Of a stretch of DNA of 5,434 nt, positions 1 through 5,434 are shown piece after piece. Below the pieces are notes generated by a model. The model saw nothing but the letters and a program-made list of their open reading frames with translations, did not search any database and was not told the DNA's origin. The number at the start of each line of letters is the position of its first letter. Within the stretch, counting starts at the first letter, position 1. This stretch comes from Hungatella sp. UBA5982 (GTDB lineage: Bacteria; Bacillota; Clostridia; Lachnospirales; Lachnospiraceae), in assembly GCA_002429965.1 (NCBI GenBank), contig DJBG01000148.1:15893-21326 (forward strand), written 5' to 3'. The position numbers and the translations under genes are program-made.

Positions 1-556
1 GCTTTTCGCATACCTCAATTAACTCATCCCAAGTCTCAGGAATCGTTACACCTGCTTTCTGAAACAGATCAACATTATAGATAATACCGGAAGCATTGGA
101 AGCAAATGGGATGCCGTATGCCTTTTCCGCCTTATCCCCATTGATATCATAGACCATCTGCATATAAGAATCGTTTATGGTCTTTAAAACCTCCTGGTCA
201 CTTAAATCCAATAAGATCCCTGCTTCCGTAAGTTCCGTATAGATGTTATCACCTCCATAGGCTATGATATCCGGCAAATCATCCTTGGTCATCCTGGTTT
301 TTAATACAGTTCCCGCATCTGCCGGGGAATTTAAGGTAACCTGTACATCGGTATTCTGTTTGTTGAATTTGTCCACGAGTTTTTGCATGGTGGATACATT
401 TTCCATTTTTGAAGAGAAAAACTCCAGGTGTGCAACTCCGGAATCGGAACTCTTGCCTGAGGTTTTGCCTGCTTCACTGCATCCTGCAGCCAACATCGCT
501 GCTAAGGAGCAGGTCAAACCTACTGCCAACATTTTTTTCATTTTCATATACTTCAT
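1..556 (-). CDS. Sugar ABC transporter substrate-binding lipoprotein (family 1 extracellular solute-binding protein), N-terminal part
   Basis: The gene runs off the left edge, leaving 185 codons of a protein usually 400-450 residues long. The N-terminus is a lipoprotein signal: basic start MKYMKMKK, a hydrophobic stretch at residues 9-24, then LAAGC with the lipidated cysteine at Cys26, followed by a Ser/Gly/Lys-rich linker (27-40). The mature part follows the family 1 pattern: LEFFSSK near 44-50, MQKLVDKFNKQ near 57-67, DLPDIIAYGG at 93-102, YGIPFASNASGIIYNVDLF at 147-165 and AGVTIPETWDEL at 168-179. It should sit on the outer face of the membrane and deliver sugars or oligosaccharides to an ABC permease; the ligand cannot be read from sequence, but the nearby GH13 gene suggests an alpha-glucoside. 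The start is ambiguous: ATG at 556 has AAAGGG 5 nt upstream, while ATG at 547 has GAGG 9 nt upstream. The permease genes would be expected beyond position 1. It lies 98 bp downstream of the response-regulator gene and may be under its control. Confidence 0.93.
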   Translation of the reverse strand, partial: MKYMKMKKMLAVGLTCSLAAMLAAGCSEAGKTSGKSSDSGVAHLEFFSSKMENVSTMQKLVDKFNKQNTDVQVTLNSPADAGTVLKTRMTKDDLPDIIAYGGDNIYTELTEAGILLDLSDQEVLKTINDSYMQMVYDINGDKAEKAYGIPFASNASGIIYNVDLFQKAGVTIPETWDELIEVCEK

Positions 557-592
557 CCTCGCCCTTTCTGTTTCCTGTTATTTGGTAATTCC

Positions 593-598
593 ATTATA
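593..598 (-). promoter_or_regulatory. Candidate -10 element for the sugar-binding protein gene
   Basis: The minus strand reads TATAAT, a perfect sigma-A -10 hexamer, 36 bp upstream of the gene start. A transcript from it would begin near 586 and have a short leader of about 30 nt. No recognisable -35 hexamer lies 16-19 bp upstream; that stretch reads around ATAGGC. A good -10 without a -35 is what activator-dependent promoters often show, which would suit control by the response regulator encoded just upstream, but that link is inference. Read-through from the regulator operon remains possible. Confidence 0.45.
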
Positions 599-635
599 CA
601 AAACAAAACGTGGCCGCCTATATAAGGTATCTGAG

Positions 636-651
636 ATGTTTCGTAAAACAT
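636..651. repeat. 16-bp inverted repeat upstream of the binding-protein promoter
   Basis: ATGTTT and AAACAT form perfect 6-bp arms around the 4-base spacer CGTA. The centre lies about 57 bp upstream of the transcription start inferred from the TATAAT box, a normal place for an activator site. On the plus strand the right arm runs into six T residues (651-656), so it also resembles a weak AT-rich terminator for plus-strand (antisense) transcripts. On the minus strand no T run follows, so it is not a terminator for the response-regulator gene, whose stop codon abuts it at 655-657. Confidence 0.5.
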
Positions 652-654
652 TTT

Positions 655-2190
655 TTACCTTTTTTCTTCCTGGGCGCGATATTGCTCGGGGGTCATTTGA
701 TAAAGGCGTCTGAAGGTGTGGATAAAATAGGAGGTATCATTATAGCCTACATAATCGGCGATTTCGCTTATCTTAAAAACCGTATTTTTTAAAAGCTCTT
801 TTGCCCGTTCCATGCGGTAGGTGATTAAGTATTTGGAAAAATTCATCCCTGTTTCTGATTTAAACAGTCGGCTTAAATAACTGGAATTCATAAAATACTT
901 ATGGGCAGCCAGTTCATTTAAGGAAATCTCGTAACGGAAGTTTAAGGATACGTAATTCTTGATCTCCTCGATGATGCTTCCTTTTTCCACCTGGGAGCCG
1001 CAGGTGTTTTCCAGAATTTTAAACATATACCGCTTAAGCTCCTGCATGGTCCGGAACTGATATAGATCTGATTTGAAGGAAAACAAAAGATACCGGTTTA
1101 CCTCTTCTGATTCAGAAGAAGCCTCCCTGCTGCAATAGGCTCTGCTGATTACAGAAAAAATCTGCATGATACCGCTGTATAAGGAATATACATTCCAACC
1201 TCCCACCGTACATTTTTCAAAAAACTGACGGAGAGCAGCCTCTGCCTGCTGGTAGCTTCCCTTCATCACACTTTCGTAAATCGACAGTTCTTCCTGCTGT
1301 GTTAAGATCTGTTCCATGGAAAGCTCCGGTTCATATTCAAACACTCTGGTCTTTTCATCAAGCAGTCTTCCGTTGATGGCATAAACGCAGTCCCGGTAAG
1401 CGTCTCCAAGCAGTTCTTCCCCTTTGTAGATCCTGCTTATCCCGCAGGTAATTTCTAATTCCCTATGGGGCAGTTCCTGCTTTATCCGGCGGAAAAGCTT
1501 TTGGTCCCACAGCACCTCCTGACCGTCAAACTTCATGGCAATCACCTCGTCCGGCTGCTGGAAATAAAAGACCTGGATATTGCCGTGATCTGATGCGGAT
1601 TCTAAGAACTCTGCCAGCCTCTTTGCCTCCTCACGGCTCATACGCTGTTTCCCTTGTAATAAGAGCATCTGGTAGAAGCGTTCCTTTAGCTGTCCGCCGC
1701 ACAGATCACGGAAGGTATCCATCAATGCCCGGTTTGCCAGAATGCCGGAGATATTCACATATTGGAGGGATTCCTGCAAAAGCCTCCGGTCCACCTGCTT
1801 CTCAAGCTGCATTCTCTTTTCTTCTCTGGTTTTTGTAATATCCCATATGGCCTTTTCCAGTTCTTCGGGTTTTACCGGTTTGGTAAGGTAATACCGGACC
1901 CCATACTTCATCGCTTCCTTGGCGTAGTTAAAATCCGAATAGCCGCTTACGATAACTACATCCGTTGCCGGGCAGTTTGCTTCCACATATTTTGCAAGGG
2001 ACAGCCCGTCCATTTCCGGCATGCGGATATCGGTTATCACAAGATCTGCGTCCTTGCCGGCAAGATAATCAGCCGCCTGTTTCCCGGTTTCGGCTTCCAG
2101 ACATACGGTGATATCCATATCAATATTAGTTAAAAGCTTAACGAGCATTTTTTTTGCGTAATATTCATCTTCCGCAATGATGACCTTCAT
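655..2190 (-). CDS. YesN-type two-component response regulator (receiver domain plus AraC-type DNA-binding domain)
   Basis: This 511-residue protein is a full-length YesN-like regulator. Residues 1-120 form a receiver domain with acidic pair Glu7/Asp8, phospho-acceptor Asp54 in TDIRMPEMDG, Ser82 in VSGYSDFNYAKEA, and Lys104 in YLTKPV. Residues 125-145 look like a charged helical linker. The middle region is divergent, but ITCGISRIYKGEELLGDAYRDCVYA (about 247-271) resembles the degenerate GGDEF-like domain of PucR/CdaR-type regulators, often found in this position. Residues 406-511 are an AraC/XylS domain with two helix-turn-helix units: ISLNELAAHKYFMNSSYLSRLFK and ISEIADYVGYNDTSYFIHTFRRLYQMTPEQYR. 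It should be phosphorylated by the adjacent kinase and then activate sugar-uptake genes, most simply the binding-protein gene downstream; the target is inferred. The ATG at 2190 is set by a strong TAAGGAGGGG site that overlaps the end of the kinase gene. All key receiver residues are present and nothing is broken. Confidence 0.96.
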   Translation of the reverse strand: MKVIIAEDEYYAKKMLVKLLTNIDMDITVCLEAETGKQAADYLAGKDADLVITDIRMPEMDGLSLAKYVEANCPATDVVIVSGYSDFNYAKEAMKYGVRYYLTKPVKPEELEKAIWDITKTREEKRMQLEKQVDRRLLQESLQYVNISGILANRALMDTFRDLCGGQLKERFYQMLLLQGKQRMSREEAKRLAEFLESASDHGNIQVFYFQQPDEVIAMKFDGQEVLWDQKLFRRIKQELPHRELEITCGISRIYKGEELLGDAYRDCVYAINGRLLDEKTRVFEYEPELSMEQILTQQEELSIYESVMKGSYQQAEAALRQFFEKCTVGGWNVYSLYSGIMQIFSVISRAYCSREASSESEEVNRYLLFSFKSDLYQFRTMQELKRYMFKILENTCGSQVEKGSIIEEIKNYVSLNFRYEISLNELAAHKYFMNSSYLSRLFKSETGMNFSKYLITYRMERAKELLKNTVFKISEIADYVGYNDTSYFIHTFRRLYQMTPEQYRAQEEKR

Positions 2191-2191
2191 T

Positions 2192-4009
2192 CTACCCCTC
2201 CTTATTTCGCTTTATCCGCATGTGAATGCAGGTAAAGCTTCCGTACCGGCTTTCCACCACAATTCCGCAATCTTCTCCATAAAAGTTTTTAAGCCTAGCA
2301 TTTACATTGGCTAATCCGATGCCTGCTCCATCCTCTCCCAACAGGGTGTTGGTTTTTGTATTACATAATGCATGGTTTAATTCATCCACCTTCTCTTTTG
2401 GCATACCGCACCCGTCATCGTACACGGAGATCAAAAGGTAATCTTCCGAATCCGGTGATACGGAAATCTTTAAATAGTCCTGGTCCCGTTTTACCTTAAA
2501 CGCATGCTGTATGGAGTTTTCCACAATGGGCTGCAGGATGAATTTAATAACCCCATTATTTTCGTATTCCCCGGGGATATCATACTTCACGGCAAAGCGC
2601 CCGGGGAACCGGATGGACTGGATGCGGATATAGTTCTTTAGCTGAACCACTTCATCCTTAACTGTTACAAAATCAGTCCCTTTTATGTTATAGCGGAACA
2701 TATCCGACAGACTTTCTGTAATTGCAGGGATTTCTTCAATTTCTTCCAGCCTGGCAATGGCTGTAACCGTGTTCAGCGCGTTATAAAGAAAATGGGGATT
2801 GATCTGGAACTGAAGCATCTTAAGCTCTGTCTGCTTTTGATTGATCTGCATAATATACAGTTTGGTAATGCTGTCATTGATCCTCTTTCCCATTTCATTA
2901 TAGATTTCAATTAAGTTGCCGATTTCATCTTCCCTGGGCTCTAATCCTGTTAAAAGCTTTACTTCTCCCTGCCTTGCCTGGTTCATGGTTTCTGCCAGAG
3001 CTTTAATCGGCCGGCTGACCTGTTTGGATAATATGAAGCTTAAGATCCCGGCTGCAGTCAGGATAAGCATCACCCATGCCATGACATTTAACATACTTTC
3101 CATACTGGTGTTAATCAGCAGATGCTTTGGGATATACTGCACCAGATACCAGCCGGTGGATTCATTTTTTAAAACAGCGGCAATGCAGAGAGTACCATTT
3201 AGATAAAGCTCCCCTGCTCCCTTTCCGGAGGCCTCAATCTGCTCCAGATGAGGAAAGTCTTCCTGCTTTTCCTTTTCTGAAAGGTCGGTCTCCAGATTGA
3301 TGCAGGCGTTTCTGGAATTATAGATGACCTGGTTTTCGTATACAATAGCAAAGGAAGATGCCAGACCGTCGGCTGCATCTGTGGAATTAAAATCTTTTGC
3401 AATGGATCCAAAATCCAAGTCTGCCAGAAGGTATCCATAGGTTTTATACTCACCGATATCCGATAGCTGGTGGTATACCGTTAACAGGGAATAACCGGTA
3501 TTCCCTATTTTTTGGGGATAAGGGATTGTATAATACTTCTGGCTCTTTGTTTTCCAATCGACACTTTCGATGGTATTCCATGCGTTTTCTATATAATCTT
3601 CTGATATATTGTTTATGCTGCAATAAGTGTCTCCGGCAGATGTCAGGATGGTTATTCTTTGGACATGGGGATTGATGACCGTGAGCATTTTAAGAACGGT
3701 CTGCATATAATAGTCTCTTTCATAACGGTCTTTGGGGGACATATTACTGGATTTTTCATGGAGTATGACATTGATCTTGGGATCGATTAAATGCAGAAGA
3801 TTTAAGGAGCTGTTATTTCCCATGGCAATATCTAAGTTCATGTTTTTCTGCTGGTTAGACTGTTTCATGTATTCAATGTTGTAGGTAAGGGCAGAAGAGA
3901 CCCCTTGAATATAGCAGATGGCAAAAATAACCACGGTAAACAGCAGTAAGAGCAAATAGGTAAGCAGTATTTTGGATTGAAAAGATAATCTGCGGAATCG
4001 TCTGATCAT
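2192..4009 (-). CDS. YesM-type membrane sensor histidine kinase
   Basis: The 605-residue protein has the usual YesM plan. A basic N-terminus is followed by a first membrane helix (about 14-36), an extracellular sensing region (about 37-304, probably dCache-like as in this family), a second membrane helix (about 305-327) and a HAMP linker (about 328-380, with SRPIKALAETM). The kinase core is of the His_kinase (PF06580) type: phospho-acceptor His406 in LQFQINPHFLYNALNTV, N box LQPIVENSIQHAF with Asn498, G1 box DDGCGMP at 531-537, and G2 box GAGIGLANVNARL at 561-573. All catalytic motifs are intact. It should sense an extracellular carbohydrate signal and phosphorylate Asp54 of the regulator encoded one base downstream; the ligand is unknown. 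The ATG at 4009 is supported by GGAGGAA (core GGAGG 6 nt upstream). The gene is divergent from an AraC-family regulator across 210 bp, and its promoter region carries a perfect inverted repeat. Confidence 0.96.
   Translation of the reverse strand: MIRRFRRLSFQSKILLTYLLLLLFTVVIFAICYIQGVSSALTYNIEYMKQSNQQKNMNLDIAMGNNSSLNLLHLIDPKINVILHEKSSNMSPKDRYERDYYMQTVLKMLTVINPHVQRITILTSAGDTYCSINNISEDYIENAWNTIESVDWKTKSQKYYTIPYPQKIGNTGYSLLTVYHQLSDIGEYKTYGYLLADLDFGSIAKDFNSTDAADGLASSFAIVYENQVIYNSRNACINLETDLSEKEKQEDFPHLEQIEASGKGAGELYLNGTLCIAAVLKNESTGWYLVQYIPKHLLINTSMESMLNVMAWVMLILTAAGILSFILSKQVSRPIKALAETMNQARQGEVKLLTGLEPREDEIGNLIEIYNEMGKRINDSITKLYIMQINQKQTELKMLQFQINPHFLYNALNTVTAIARLEEIEEIPAITESLSDMFRYNIKGTDFVTVKDEVVQLKNYIRIQSIRFPGRFAVKYDIPGEYENNGVIKFILQPIVENSIQHAFKVKRDQDYLKISVSPDSEDYLLISVYDDGCGMPKEKVDELNHALCNTKTNTLLGEDGAGIGLANVNARLKNFYGEDCGIVVESRYGSFTCIHMRIKRNKEG
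2195..2204 (-). promoter_or_regulatory. Ribosome binding site of the response regulator, inside the kinase 3' end
   Basis: The minus strand reads TAAGGAGGGG, and its AGGAGG core is 6 nt before the regulator ATG at 2190. The same bases encode the last residues of the kinase (Asn-Lys-Glu-Gly). The kinase stop TAG (2194-2192) is separated from the ATG by a single base. This arrangement fixes the regulator start and predicts translational coupling of the kinase and its partner. Confidence 0.9.
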
Positions 4010-4034
4010 AGTATTCCTCCTGGTATTAGGCTTG

Positions 4035-4067
4035 GGTTATGTTACTAAGTGTACTATAAACATAACC
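4035..4067. repeat. Perfect 9-bp inverted repeat around the kinase promoter -10 (candidate operator)
   Basis: GGTTATGTT (4035-4043) and AACATAACC (4059-4067) are exact reverse complements separated by 15 bp. The centre-to-centre distance of the arms is 24 bp, just over two helical turns, so both would lie on nearly the same DNA face. The minus-strand -10 candidate TATAGT (4058-4053) lies inside the spacer. A bound dimer would cover the promoter, fitting repression or autoregulation by one of the two AraC-type proteins here. An RNA hairpin with a 15-nt loop is the alternative. The binding protein is not identifiable from sequence. Confidence 0.6.
4053..4058 (-). promoter_or_regulatory. Candidate -10 element of the kinase-regulator operon
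   Basis: The minus strand reads TATAGT, one mismatch from TATAAT, 44 bp upstream of the kinase ATG, predicting a leader of about 37 nt. The -35 position at 17-bp spacing reads CGTACT, a poor match, so an activator may be needed. It lies between the arms of the 9-bp inverted repeat. Confidence 0.4.
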
Positions 4068-4088
4068 TCTTGACCAGTACGCTTTTGC

Positions 4089-4118
4089 TTGAATCCCTTT
4101 CCCTCCCTGTGTTATGAT
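4089..4118 (+). promoter_or_regulatory. Candidate sigma-A promoter of the AraC-family regulator gene
   Basis: TTGAAT (4089-4094) and TATGAT (4113-4118) are separated by 18 bp, each close to the sigma-A consensus. Transcription would begin near 4125 and give a leader of about 95 nt before the chosen start at 4220. The -10 is flanked directly by GTGT and ACAC (4109-4112, 4119-4122), a short inverted repeat that may be chance. Confidence 0.5.
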
Positions 4119-4152
4119 ACACGTAAAATACCGTATGTTTAACCGAACAGGC

Positions 4153-4183
4153 AGCGAAGCGGATCGCGAATATCCGCTTGGCT
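4153..4183 (+). repeat. Stem-loop in the leader of the AraC-family gene
   Basis: AAGCGGAT (4157-4164) pairs exactly with ATCCGCTT (4172-4179) around the loop CGCGAAT. Beyond a G-G mismatch the stem continues with AGC (4153-4155) and GCT (4181-4183), so 11 of 12 positions pair. No T run follows, so it is not an intrinsic terminator. It could be an RNA structure, a DNA operator, or a copy of a dispersed palindromic repeat; the sequence alone does not decide. Confidence 0.55.
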
Positions 4184-4208
4184 AAAAGGCATAAAAGCGG
4201 CCGGGAAA

Positions 4209-4213
4209 TGAGG
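4209..4213 (+). promoter_or_regulatory. Ribosome binding site that decides the AraC-family start
   Basis: TGAGG ends 6 nt before the ATG at 4220. The two other in-frame starts, TTG at 4178 and ATG at 4208, have no well-spaced site: 4178 lies in the right arm of a hairpin, and 4208 has only GGGAA directly abutting it. Confidence 0.7.
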
Positions 4214-4219
4214 ATAATC

Positions 4220-5134
4220 ATGAATCCAGAGACAAAATCCAAATTAAAAGAGGGACGTCCCCATGGTACCAGTTCTTTTCCCTGTGGAATCTACCGGACA
4301 CAATCAGCGCAAAAGGGCATTTTAGTAAAGCATCACTGGCATGAGGAAATTGAAATGATCCACTTCCTTAAGGGGCATTTTCGCTTATTAGTCAACATGG
4401 AGTCCTATGAAATTAAGGATGAATGTATTTTTTTTATCAATCCTGGGGAGCTTCATGGAATCATCAGTGAATCCAAAAGCTTAAAAGAGGAGCATGCCAT
4501 CGTGTTCCAGCCGGGGCTTTTAAGCTTTGACGCTTATGACTCCGCTCAGATGTACTTAATCAATCCACTGAAAAACAATGAGCTTTCCTTTCCCAGATGC
4601 CTTCAGCCAGATCATCCGTCTTATGCTTCTATCCTGGATTGTTTTTCGAATGTGACCGATTCCTTTGGAGGAGAGGAGGGCTTAGAGCAGCAGGAAGACG
4701 TTTTTGAAGCTGTAATCTCCCAGCTCCAGATCAAAGCTTCGCTTCTTAAAATGCTTGCCACTTTGTTCCAATTCCACCTATATTCCGATTCTCACCGCAA
4801 CACGGATACGCGGGTAGAACTGATCAAAGCCTCCATTACCTTTATCAGGAACCATTACAGGGAAAAGATTTATATCCGTGATCTTGCTTCCCTTGCCAAT
4901 ATGAATGAACAGTACTTCTGCCGTTTTTTTAAAAAGGCCCTTGGCAGGACTCCCACTGAATACATCAATGATTACCGGATCCGGAAGGCAATCACTTTGC
5001 TGGAAACCACTGACCTCCCGGTCATGAACATATGCCTGGATTCCGGTTTTTTTAACCTTGGAAATTTTTTGAAAATATTCCGAAGGTATACCGGCACGAC
5101 TCCCTTACAATATCGGAAAGAAAAGTCAAAATAG
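4220..5134 (+). CDS. AraC-family transcriptional regulator with N-terminal cupin sensing domain
   Basis: With the ATG at 4220 the protein has 304 residues, normal for one-component AraC sugar regulators. Residues about 20-110 form an AraC-binding cupin: HHWHEEIEM at 38-46 and FFINPGELHGI at 71-81, with His39, His41, Glu45 and His79 in the positions of the cupin metal or ligand histidines. Residues 110-199 are a linker that is probably helical. Residues 200-304 are the AraC DNA-binding domain: IYIRDLASLANMNEQYFCRFFKKALGRTPTEYI is the first helix-turn-helix with its connecting helix, and LPVMNICLDSGFFNLGNFLKIFRRYTGTTPLQYR the second. It has no receiver domain, so it should respond to a small molecule, probably a sugar. 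Likely targets are the GH13 gene 87 bp downstream, the divergent operon and its own gene, by analogy with similar loci. The effector is unknown. A TTG start at 4178 would add 14 residues but lacks a ribosome binding site. Confidence 0.93.
   Translation: MNPETKSKLKEGRPHGTSSFPCGIYRTQSAQKGILVKHHWHEEIEMIHFLKGHFRLLVNMESYEIKDECIFFINPGELHGIISESKSLKEEHAIVFQPGLLSFDAYDSAQMYLINPLKNNELSFPRCLQPDHPSYASILDCFSNVTDSFGGEEGLEQQEDVFEAVISQLQIKASLLKMLATLFQFHLYSDSHRNTDTRVELIKASITFIRNHYREKIYIRDLASLANMNEQYFCRFFKKALGRTPTEYINDYRIRKAITLLETTDLPVMNICLDSGFFNLGNFLKIFRRYTGTTPLQYRKEKSK

Positions 5135-5434
<300 letters not shown>

Larger units (their letters stand above)
4010..4219. other. Divergent intergenic regulatory region
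   Basis: This 210-bp stretch separates the leftward kinase operon from the rightward AraC gene. It contains, in order, the kinase ribosome binding site (4014-4020), the inverted repeat with the candidate leftward -10 (4035-4067), the rightward promoter (4089-4118), and a hairpin in the rightward leader (4153-4183). The first half is AT-rich and the part after about 4141 is noticeably more GC-rich. I see no tRNA or recognised riboswitch class. A TTG-started extension of the AraC frame reaches back to 4178 but lacks a ribosome binding site. Confidence 0.85.

Noticed and set aside
637..650. A catabolite repression (cre) site
   Set aside because: TGTTT-N4-AAACA has the 14-bp outline of a cre site, but the conserved A residues and the central CG are not in the right positions, so I do not call it.
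264..713. A 149-codon open frame on the plus strand
   Set aside because: It is antisense to the well-supported sugar-binding protein gene and the end of the regulator gene, has no family-like composition and no convincing ribosome binding site.
1762..2133. A 123-codon plus-strand open frame, with another overlapping at 1593-1838
   Set aside because: Both are antisense to the receiver domain and linker of the response regulator, whose motifs are all intact; they are mirror-frame artefacts.
2916..3675. Open frames on both strands within the kinase gene (2916-3206 plus, 3199-3453 minus, 3397-3675 plus)
   Set aside because: They lie inside the kinase coding region in other frames and show no recognisable domains.
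4070..4075. TTGACC as a plus-strand -35
   Set aside because: The matching -10 position reads AATCCC; the pair TTGAAT/TATGAT slightly downstream is better.
4054..4242. A 62-codon minus-strand open frame covering the intergenic region
   Set aside because: It spans the promoter and hairpin elements, overlaps the start of the AraC gene in antisense, and has no recognisable family or good ribosome binding site. Its apparent reading frame is explained by the non-coding elements.
5030..5085. Divergent second helix-turn-helix (GFFNLGNFLKIF) in the AraC-family regulator
   Set aside because: It differs from the classic consensus, but NL-x-x-F variants are frequent in AraC proteins of this bacterial group, so it is not evidence of lost function.

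Overview
The window looks like part of a carbohydrate-utilisation locus from a Gram-positive Clostridia-type bacterium, most likely in the Lachnospiraceae (Lachnoclostridium/Lacrimispora-like). This is inferred from the moderate G+C, the strong AGGAGG-type ribosome binding sites, the lipoprotein sugar-binding protein, and the pairing of a YesM-type kinase with a YesN-type regulator, which is typical of these bacteria. The species cannot be fixed from the sequence alone.

Layout: two gene groups diverge from a 210-bp intergenic region (4010-4219). Leftward (minus strand) come a YesM-like sensor histidine kinase (4009-2192), a YesN-like AraC-type response regulator (2190-655) that starts one base after the kinase stop codon, and, after a 98-bp gap, the first 185 codons of an ABC-transporter sugar-binding lipoprotein (556 to beyond position 1). 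Rightward (plus strand) come an AraC-family one-component regulator with an N-terminal cupin (4220-5134) and, 87 bp further on, the first 71 codons of a GH13 alpha-glucosidase/oligo-1,6-glucosidase (5221 to beyond the window end). The permease genes expected with the binding protein would lie to the left of the window.

How the genes probably work together (inference): the kinase senses an extracellular sugar or a sugar-loaded binding protein and phosphorylates the response regulator, which activates the transporter genes. The imported alpha-glucoside is then hydrolysed by the GH13 enzyme, whose gene sits behind a cupin-AraC regulator that may sense the imported sugar. The locus would then have one outside-sensing and one inside-sensing regulator of related architecture, transcribed back to back.

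Non-coding signals: the central intergenic region holds a perfect 9-bp inverted repeat enclosing the candidate -10 of the kinase promoter, a plausible sigma-A promoter for the AraC gene, and a hairpin in the AraC leader. A 16-bp inverted repeat lies about 40 bp upstream of a TATAAT box in front of the binding-protein gene. I saw no RNA genes, mobile elements, CRISPR arrays or clearly novel protein system. The protein families are ordinary; the control sites and the doubled regulation are the parts worth a second look.
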